17,859 nucleotides of DNA from Candidatus Methanofastidiosia archaeon. GTDB taxonomy: Archaea; Methanobacteriota_B; Thermococci; Methanofastidiosales; NM3. The position numbers and the translations under genes were made by a program. The notes beneath the pieces were generated by a model, which was not told where the DNA came from, did not search any database, and was given only the letters and a program-made list of their open reading frames with translations. Position 1 is the first letter of the stretch. Each line of letters begins with the position of its first letter. The stretch covers positions 1 to 17,859 of the forward strand of contig JAHKLV010000142.1 of NCBI GenBank assembly GCA_020854925.1. Direction: 5' to 3'. Shown piece by piece: positions 13,135 to 17,859 of the stretch.

Positions 13135-14236
13135 GGGCTTTCCATCCCCTGAAGAGATTTAAAAAAGTATCCCTATATCCGAACCGTATCTCCTCAAGCG
13201 GCTCGTCATAAAAGTATATCCTAAGAGCCACCATAACGATGCCCAAAAACATGGGGCCGATGATGATGCCCACGGCACCGAAGGCAAACATGCCCCCAAT
13301 AATGCCGAGAAGGACGATGGCGGGGTGGATATTGGCCGCCATGCCTGATATCCGCGGGCGAATGTACATCTCTGGGATAAAGGAAACGAAAAAGTACGTT
13401 GAAAGCAAGAACACGACGGCAAATCCCGTATCTCCCTGAAATAGATACCATGCAAAGAGAAGAATTTCGACAATCCATGGCCCGATGACCGGTATGAGGT
13501 CGAGTATGCCGGTCAGTATGCCGAGTAGGATCGCATTGGGGACCCCCAGGACGTAGAAAACGACAATGGCAATGATCCCCGTGAAAATGGCCTTGAAGAT
13601 GTACCCTATGATAACGGCCTGGAAGATGATGTCCGTGCTTCTGAGAAAGTGGGAAAAGAGCCCCTTATGTTCAGGTGGCGTTATCTGGACAAGCCGGTCC
13701 ATAACGCGGTCACCATCGCGAAGGAAGTAGAACGCAAGGACCGCTGCCAGGAGAATTTTGAAAAGGATGAGCGGAAGCGAGGTTGTTACATCTATTGCAT
13801 AATCATAGACGCCCTGTGCCATCTGGCTGAACTTTTCTGAAAAGCGCTCTAGTGTTGAAGAGCTTACCGAGTCGATGTCCGTACCCAAGAAGCCAAAGAG
13901 AGAATCACGTATCTCTGTTATGAGCACATCCATGTTTGAGAAGGACTCCTCAACGATACGGATAAGATCGGAGGATCGAAACGTCGACACGAACTCGTTC
14001 GTGATGTATAGGCCGACGAAAATAAGGGGGAGGATGACAGCGGACATCGAAAGAAGGACGGCAATGCTTCCGTACCGCGTCCGGGGTTTAAGAGCAGATG
14101 ACACCGGCCGGATGAGATAAGCGAGAGCAATTCCTATAACGATAGCGTCGAAGATGGGAAGAAGCGTACGGTACGAAAAATAGAGGATAACGGCAAATCC
14201 GCCCAGCGCAGCCAGTTCTAGCTTCCGTACCTCCAT
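13115..14236 (-). CDS. AI-2E family transporter (PerM/TqsA-like)
   Basis: Membrane protein of 373 residues with the AI-2E/PerM layout: an N-terminal pair of helices, an extended amphipathic middle (about 75-150), and a helical C-terminal half. The conserved LDLIPVIGPWIVEIL and the helical hairpin GMFAFGAVGIIIGPMFLGIV are diagnostic. Bacterial members export autoinducer-2 or exchange Na+ and H+; the role in archaea is not established. ATG at 14236 follows the tfb stop by 14 nt with GGTG about seven bases upstream. The C-terminus (residues 350-373) is short, basic and probably cytoplasmic. Confidence 0.92.
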   Translation of the reverse strand: MEVRKLELAALGGFAVILYFSYRTLLPIFDAIVIGIALAYLIRPVSSALKPRTRYGSIAVLLSMSAVILPLIFVGLYITNEFVSTFRSSDLIRIVEESFSNMDVLITEIRDSLFGFLGTDIDSVSSSTLERFSEKFSQMAQGVYDYAIDVTTSLPLILFKILLAAVLAFYFLRDGDRVMDRLVQITPPEHKGLFSHFLRSTDIIFQAVIIGYIFKAIFTGIIAIVVFYVLGVPNAILLGILTGILDLIPVIGPWIVEILLFAWYLFQGDTGFAVVFLLSTYFFVSFIPEMYIRPRISGMAANIHPAIVLLGIIGGMFAFGAVGIIIGPMFLGIVMVALRIYFYDEPLEEIRFGYRDTFLNLFRGWKARENDKR

Positions 14237-14250
14237 GCATCAACACCGGC

Positions 14251-15177
14251 TTATACGTCGACGGAGAGACCAAGCTTTTCCTGGAGCTCCTTGTACCTAT
14301 TGCGTACGGTCACCTCAGTGACCTTGGCAACATCGGAGACATCGCGCTGTGTCCTGCGCTCACCCATCTCGATGGAGGCAATATAAAGCGCAGCTGCTGC
14401 TACACCCATAGGCCCCCTTCCCGATGTGAGGCCAAGCTTTATGGCCTCGTTAAGAATCTCAATGGCACGCTTTTGTACCGCTCCGGACAGTCCAAGCTCC
14501 GAGGCGAATCTCCCGATGTAATCCACAGGGTTCGTAGGGTTGATTTTTATATTAAGCTCCTTGATGACAAACCGGTAGCTGCGGCCAATCTCCTTCTTAT
14601 CAACACGGGCGTGCTCGGCAATCTCTTCAAGCGTTCGGGGTACCCCGCGCTGCCTGCAGGCGGCATAGAGGCATGCCGCGGTGACAGACTCTATGGAACG
14701 GCCCCGAATAAGATTCTGCTCCACCGCCTTGCGGTAGATGATGGCAGCCGTCTCCCGTATGCCACGCGGGAGAGAAAGGTGCGAGGAGATACGGTCTAGT
14801 TCCGCCATGGCAAAGGCTAGGTTACGCTCCGCCGCATCGGATACGCGTATACGGCGCTGCCATTTCCTCAATCGGTAAATCTGTGCCCTGCTCGTGGGCG
14901 ATATATCCTTTCCATGAACATCCTTGTTCCTCCAGTCAATAACGGTGGAGAGACCCTTGTCATGGATAGTATACGTCATGGGCGCACCGACCCTGCCGCG
15001 CTTATCGCGCTGGTCACTGTCAAAGGCACGCCATTCCGGTCCCATGTCAAAGTACTTGTCTTTGAGCACAAGCCCGCATGTCATGCAGATAAGCTCGCCC
15101 CGGTCAAAATCACGCACCAGCTTGCTGCTGCCGCATTCGGGGCATGCCTGCTTGGTCTTCGTGACATCCTCATTCAT
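14251..15177 (-). CDS. tfb: Transcription initiation factor IIB (TFB)
   Basis: General archaeal transcription factor that binds TBP-TATA and the BRE and recruits RNA polymerase. The 308-residue product has an N-terminal zinc ribbon with C12-x2-C15 and C31-x2-C34 (ACPECGSSKLVRDF and CMTCGLVL). A B-reader/linker region follows at about 58-85 (GAPMTYTIHDKGLSTVIDW), then two cyclin-like repeats at about 105-200 and 205-300. The second contains the DNA-binding RRTQRDVSDVAKVTEVTVRN helix-turn-helix. ATG at 15177 follows gar1 by 4 nt, and GAGGTGAG at its start includes the gar1 stop, so the two are translationally coupled. Confidence 0.98.
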   Translation of the reverse strand: MNEDVTKTKQACPECGSSKLVRDFDRGELICMTCGLVLKDKYFDMGPEWRAFDSDQRDKRGRVGAPMTYTIHDKGLSTVIDWRNKDVHGKDISPTSRAQIYRLRKWQRRIRVSDAAERNLAFAMAELDRISSHLSLPRGIRETAAIIYRKAVEQNLIRGRSIESVTAACLYAACRQRGVPRTLEEIAEHARVDKKEIGRSYRFVIKELNIKINPTNPVDYIGRFASELGLSGAVQKRAIEILNEAIKLGLTSGRGPMGVAAAALYIASIEMGERRTQRDVSDVAKVTEVTVRNRYKELQEKLGLSVDV

Positions 15178-15181
15178 TCCC

Positions 15182-15406
15182 TCACCTCACATACAGTACG
15201 GTTCCGCAAAAATTCATAGCCTTGGGAAAAAGCATGACCTTTGCATAGGGGGAATCAACGGGGCCAAAGATATCTACTATGCGTCCAATTTCGTTCATCT
15301 GCTTGTCTATCACAACTTTGCCCATATGTCGCGGCGTGATCTTTTCTCCGCGCACAACTACGGTCTTCCCAGAGATTGTGATAACTTCCCCTAATCGTGA
15401 AACCAT
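15182..15406 (-). CDS. gar1: H/ACA ribonucleoprotein subunit Gar1
   Basis: Component of the box H/ACA pseudouridylation RNP, with Cbf5, Nop10 and L7Ae; it promotes substrate turnover. The 74-residue product is a small beta-barrel with the Gar1 core IGRIVDIFGPVDSPYAKV at about 40-57. The glycine- and arginine-rich tails of eukaryotic Gar1 are absent, as usual in archaea. ATG at 15406 lies about 33 bp from the TATA box CTTTATAAAG, so the mRNA has a very short leader. gar1 heads the operon gar1-tfb-perM-flippase, an RNA modification gene coupled to a general transcription factor. Confidence 0.93.
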   Translation of the reverse strand: MVSRLGEVITISGKTVVVRGEKITPRHMGKVVIDKQMNEIGRIVDIFGPVDSPYAKVMLFPKAMNFCGTVLYVR

Positions 15407-15433
15407 TATATCTATATAACTATCACAATTCTT

Positions 15434-15449
15434 CTTTATAAAGATTGCG
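15434..15449 (-). promoter_or_regulatory. gar1-tfb promoter (TATA box)
   Basis: Minus-strand CTTTATAAAG at 15443-15434 preceded by CGCAAT (15449-15444). Expected transcription start is near 15413, about 7 nt before the gar1 ATG. A second AT-rich element (ATATAAAAAC) lies about 20 bp further upstream. Confidence 0.6.
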
Positions 15450-15469
15450 CAAAGTTTTTATATTAATTA

Positions 15470-15490
15470 CATTATTTAATCAAAATAATG
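15470..15490. promoter_or_regulatory. Inverted repeat between divergent promoters (operator-like)
   Basis: CATTATTT at 15470-15477 and AAATAATG at 15483-15490 are perfect inverted copies separated by AATCA. The dyad lies between the gar1 TATA box and the DUF211 TATA box, where a bound repressor could affect both promoters. In this AT-rich stretch a chance dyad is possible. Confidence 0.4.
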
Positions 15491-15507
15491 TATATAAAAT
15501 GTCCACA

Positions 15508-15521
15508 GAAAAGTATATAAA
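15508..15521 (+). promoter_or_regulatory. DUF211 gene promoter (BRE and TATA box)
   Basis: GAAAAG at 15508-15513 (BRE-like) precedes TATATAAA at 15514-15521. Transcription should start near 15543, giving a leader of about 24 nt. An almost identical GTATATAAAA copy sits 23 bp upstream at 15490-15499. Confidence 0.6.
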
Positions 15522-15566
15522 ACATTCGGACTAACGTATGGTACCTATTCCTCAGAGGGATCTATT

Positions 15567-15857
15567 GTGTCGCATCTACGACTTATTGTGCTTGATGTCC
15601 TCAAGCCGCATAAACCCATTCTTCCCGATTTTGCCGAACACCTTGCCACACTTGAGAACATACTTGGCGTCAACATGTCTGTTATCGAGATCGACCAGAA
15701 GACCGAAACGGTAAAAATATCCATTGAAGGCGTCAACCTTAGCTACGCTGCCATCCAACAGGAGATTGAGTCCCTCGGAGGGACCATACACTCCATTGAC
15801 AAGGTTGCTGCAGGAAAAAAGATTATCGAGGAAGTGGACACTGCCCAGGATCGTTAG
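15567..15857 (+). CDS. DUF211 family protein
   Basis: Small archaeal protein of 96 residues and unknown biochemical function. The start SHLRLIVLDVLKPHKPIL is the DUF211 signature, followed by alternating strands and helices consistent with a ferredoxin-like fold (beta strand VSVIEIDQKT-like region near 38-50, KISIEGVNLSYAAIQQEIES near 52-70). GTG at 15567 has GAGGGA six bases upstream. It has its own promoter and is divergent from gar1. Its stop overlaps the hypB stop by 4 bp in convergent orientation. Confidence 0.9.
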   Translation: MSHLRLIVLDVLKPHKPILPDFAEHLATLENILGVNMSVIEIDQKTETVKISIEGVNLSYAAIQQEIESLGGTIHSIDKVAAGKKIIEEVDTAQDR

Positions 15858-16513
15858 GTTCCCTTGATAACGGATCTCAGGAAGGAGACCCATGACGCAA
15901 GGCCCTCACCTTTCCGGCAACTGGTGAGGATGACTGACGAGGACCCGCACGAAACGGCGTCCTTGTGCATCTTTTCTGCTGAAGCCCCGACATAGGGGGC
16001 TATGTCCACCTTGTTCACCACGGTCAAATCAGCAGTTTTGAAGATAACGGGGTGCTTGAGTACGATATCATCACCCTCAGAAACGGACACAACGACGACT
16101 TTGGCATGCTCGCCGAGGTCAAAGTCCGCAGGACAGATAAGATTGCCGACATTTTCGATGAAAAGCACGTCGAAAGATGCAAGGTCGACGTCCTCAAGCG
16201 CATGCTCCACAAAATGCGCGTCAAGATGGCACTCCTTTCCCGTGGATACGGGGATTACCGGAACGCCGTGACGAGCCATGCGCTCGCTGTCGTAGGAAGC
16301 AACGACATCGCCGGCAATGCAAGCGATGCGGTACTCGCCCTTGAGCATCTCGATGGCGTGTTCAATGAGACAGGTTTTTCCAGAGCCGATGGCTCCCATC
16401 ACGTTAAAGACCGTGATGCCATGGCGGTCAAAAAGCTCCCTGTTTTCTGACGCAATGTGTCTGTTGATACGCAGGATATCCTGCCCCATTTTCACATCGG
16501 AGACCTTGTGCAT
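15854..16513 (-). CDS. hypB: Hydrogenase nickel incorporation GTPase HypB
   Basis: GTPase that works with HypA to deliver nickel to the large subunit of [NiFe] hydrogenase. ATG at 16513 gives 219 residues and lies 4 nt after the hypA stop. The open frame extends further upstream, but only through the hypA coding region. The P-loop is GAIGSGKT at 40-47 and the guanine-specificity motif NKVD is at 167-170. The G-domain metal site is complete: C95-H96 in GKECHLDAH and C127 in NLICPAD, matching C166, H167 and C198 of E. coli HypB. There is no histidine-rich or CxxCGC nickel-binding N-terminal extension, as in most archaeal HypB. Confidence 0.97.
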   Translation of the reverse strand: MHKVSDVKMGQDILRINRHIASENRELFDRHGITVFNVMGAIGSGKTCLIEHAIEMLKGEYRIACIAGDVVASYDSERMARHGVPVIPVSTGKECHLDAHFVEHALEDVDLASFDVLFIENVGNLICPADFDLGEHAKVVVVSVSEGDDIVLKHPVIFKTADLTVVNKVDIAPYVGASAEKMHKDAVSCGSSSVILTSCRKGEGLASWVSFLRSVIKGT

Positions 16514-16517
16514 GCAA

Positions 16518-16895
16518 TCACTTCGTAATCTGGATGCTCTTAATGAGCATTTCCCTACCTTGGCATATAAACGTATGGGGGGAGCCGCAGTGGGCACAAG
16601 AGAAATCAGGGACAAGGTAATGGGACAGCTTGTCGTCAGGGTCGACCGATACCTCGCTAATAGCACCGCAGTCACGGCATTCGACCTTTCCGGGTGCGCC
16701 CTCGATAAGAATCTCAGCGCCTTCGGCAAGACTCCCCTCAAAAAAAGATGCAATCCAAAAGGATATCTGTTCCGTATTGATAAGGGAGAGCTCCCCAAAA
16801 ATCAAGGTGACCGATGTGACCGCACGCGCGCCCTGGGCGCTCGCCTCCCCTAGGACGGCGTCTACCACCGACTGGGCAACTGTGACTTCGTGCAT
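16518..16895 (-). CDS. hypA: Hydrogenase nickel metallochaperone HypA
   Basis: Nickel chaperone for [NiFe] hydrogenase maturation. The 125-residue product begins MHEVTVAQSVVD, with the M1-H2-E3 nickel site intact. The zinc site is formed by C73-x2-C76 (CRDCG) and C100-x2-C103 (CAHCG). The spacer between the two pairs is 23 residues, longer than the 12 of E. coli HypA, as known for some archaeal HypA. ATG at 16895 is used although the frame reaches 16913, because the AT box at 16916-16925 lies only about 25 bp from it, giving a leaderless mRNA. hypB follows after 4 nt. Confidence 0.96.
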   Translation of the reverse strand: MHEVTVAQSVVDAVLGEASAQGARAVTSVTLIFGELSLINTEQISFWIASFFEGSLAEGAEILIEGAPGKVECRDCGAISEVSVDPDDKLSHYLVPDFSCAHCGSPHTFICQGREMLIKSIQITK

Positions 16896-16915
16896 GCCTA
16901 CCACATAGCACAACC

Positions 16916-16925
16916 TTTAAAATAA
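16916..16925. promoter_or_regulatory. Shared AT box for divergent hypA and hypE
   Basis: TTTAAAATAA (TTATTTTAAA on the other strand) is the only AT-rich element in the 49 bp between the two start codons. Its centre is about 25 bp from the ATG of hypA (16895) and about 25 bp from the ATG of hypE (16945). That is the archaeal TATA-to-start distance in both directions, predicting leaderless transcripts from one bidirectional element. Confidence 0.55.
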
Positions 16926-16944
16926 TCTTTGTCTGAGCACCAGT

Positions 16945-17859
16945 ATGGATATAAGTACGAAGGACGGTGCCGGTGGCAAGAAAATGCAATCGTTTCTGGA
17001 GGATATGGTGCTTTCCATCTTCGGGAACGGCACGGTCGGCGACGTCGGTCTTGGCGAGCTTGACGACGGGGCCTCCTTCGGGTCATACATTATCTCTACA
17101 GACGGTCACACGGTACGTCCCCTCTTCTTCAGGGGGGGCAATATAGGAAAGCTTGCCTCATGCGGCACGTACAACGACGTATCCGTCATGGGTGCCCGCC
17201 CCCTGCTCCTCACCTGTTCGTTCATCATACAAGCGGGATTCAAAAGGGACGACCTTTGTCGCATCATGCACTCCATGAAAGATGTGGCCAATGAGGTCGG
17301 CGCACCCATCGTCGCGGGCGATACGAAGGTCGTTGAAGACCCCATCGGCATGTACATTAGCACCACAGGCGTCGGGTCGTCATGGGAAGGCCTGACCCAC
17401 AACAACAATATCATCAGCAATACGCGGACGCTACACTCGCAATTTATCACTGACGCCGGACTCCAACCAGGTGACAAGATAATCGTCTCGGGGACTATCG
17501 GCGACCACGGCATATCTCTTCTTGCCGAACGTGAAGAGATACCCCTCTCCGGGGGACTGTCTTCCGACGTGGCACCAGTATGGGACATTGTTCGAAGGGC
17601 GCTGGAAGAGGGAGGAGTCACCGCCATGAAAGACCCAACGAGAGGGGGATTGTCCGGTGCCCTCAACGAGATGGCCCATAAGTCTGGTGCAGGTATTCTA
17701 GTGGAGGAACGTTCCATACCCGTGCAGCCACAGACCCTCGCGGCAGCAGATATTCTCGGGATTAATCATCTCGATGTGGCTAACGAGGGAAAGGTCGTGA
17801 TGGGGGTTATACAGGAGCACGCCGATGCAGTACTTGCGGCGATACGTTCTTCACCGTAC
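16945..17859 (+). CDS. hypE: Hydrogenase maturation protein HypE (3' end beyond the window)
   Basis: HypE dehydrates the thiocarboxamide that HypF forms on its C-terminal cysteine, giving the cyanide ligands of the [NiFe] site. The first 305 residues are present; the C-terminal part with the essential cysteine lies outside the window. AIR-synthase-like features are clear: a glycine-rich start (DGAGGKKMQSFLEDM), LFFRGGNIGKLASCGTYNDV at 60-79, AGDTKVV at 124-130, VSGTIGDHGI at 181-190 and KDPTRGGLSGALNEMA at 229-244. ATG at 16945 is about 25 bp from the AT box shared with hypA, so the transcript is probably leaderless. About 30 residues (146-175) separate GVG from PGDK, longer than in HypE proteins I recall. 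The frame is open to the window edge. Confidence 0.96.
   Translation, partial: MDISTKDGAGGKKMQSFLEDMVLSIFGNGTVGDVGLGELDDGASFGSYIISTDGHTVRPLFFRGGNIGKLASCGTYNDVSVMGARPLLLTCSFIIQAGFKRDDLCRIMHSMKDVANEVGAPIVAGDTKVVEDPIGMYISTTGVGSSWEGLTHNNNIISNTRTLHSQFITDAGLQPGDKIIVSGTIGDHGISLLAEREEIPLSGGLSSDVAPVWDIVRRALEEGGVTAMKDPTRGGLSGALNEMAHKSGAGILVEERSIPVQPQTLAAADILGINHLDVANEGKVVMGVIQEHADAVLAAIRSSPY

Noticed and set aside
16317..16853. 178-codon plus-strand frame across hypA and hypB
   Set aside because: Spans two genuine genes on the other strand and has no recognisable domain.
17106..17717. 203-codon minus-strand frame opposite hypE
   Set aside because: Antisense shadow of hypE, which has all its family motifs on the plus strand.
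1..17859. CRISPR array, insertion sequence or tRNA gene
   Set aside because: No regularly spaced repeats, transposase or cloverleaf with a TTCRANY arm was found on either strand by reading.

Overview
The window is an archaeal chromosome segment, almost certainly euryarchaeal. It carries an A-type (A1Ao) ATP synthase operon in the euryarchaeal order H-I-K-E-C-F-A-B-D, a TFB transcription initiation factor, Gar1, an archaeal NAC and a DUF211 protein. AT-rich TATA boxes lie about 25 bp before several genes. The hydrogenase maturation genes hypA, hypB and hypE imply an anaerobe with a [NiFe] hydrogenase, for example a methanogen-related lineage. The sequence alone does not fix the genus.

Layout. 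(1) 1-2172 (+): the tail of an unseen gene, an ABC-2 type permease and an MFS transporter, apparently one operon. (2) 2173-2795: a 620-bp stretch with no convincing protein gene. It holds a TATA box flanked by two 13-bp palindromes, a strongly folding segment that may be a small RNA, another hairpin and the nac promoter. (3) 2796-3134 (+): nac. (4) 3115-12022 (-): the atp operon, closed by a 95-residue three-helix membrane protein in the place that ahaG takes in Methanosarcina. (5) 12094-15406 (-): gar1, tfb, an AI-2E/PerM family membrane protein and a flippase-like (UPF0104) membrane protein, apparently co-transcribed. (6) 15407-15566: a divergent promoter region with an 8-bp-arm inverted repeat between the two start regions. 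(7) 15567-15857 (+): the DUF211 gene. (8) 15854-16895 (-): hypA-hypB. (9) 16945-end (+): hypE, divergent from hypA and cut by the window edge.

How it works together. The atp genes encode the rotary machine: A3B3 head; central stalk of C, D and F; E and H peripheral stalks; membrane subunit I; rotor ring of K. K is a duplicated four-helix proteolipid with only one carboxylate, and its ligands match the Na+ site of Enterococcus NtpK. HypA, HypB and HypE supply nickel insertion and cyanide-ligand synthesis for hydrogenase. Genes are tightly packed, and many junctions place the stop codon of one gene inside the ribosome binding site of the next, which suggests translational coupling.

The most interesting points are the shared AT box midway between the hypA and hypE start codons, the candidate structured RNA with operator-like palindromes at 2199-2464, and the V-type-like proteolipid in an archaeal synthase.
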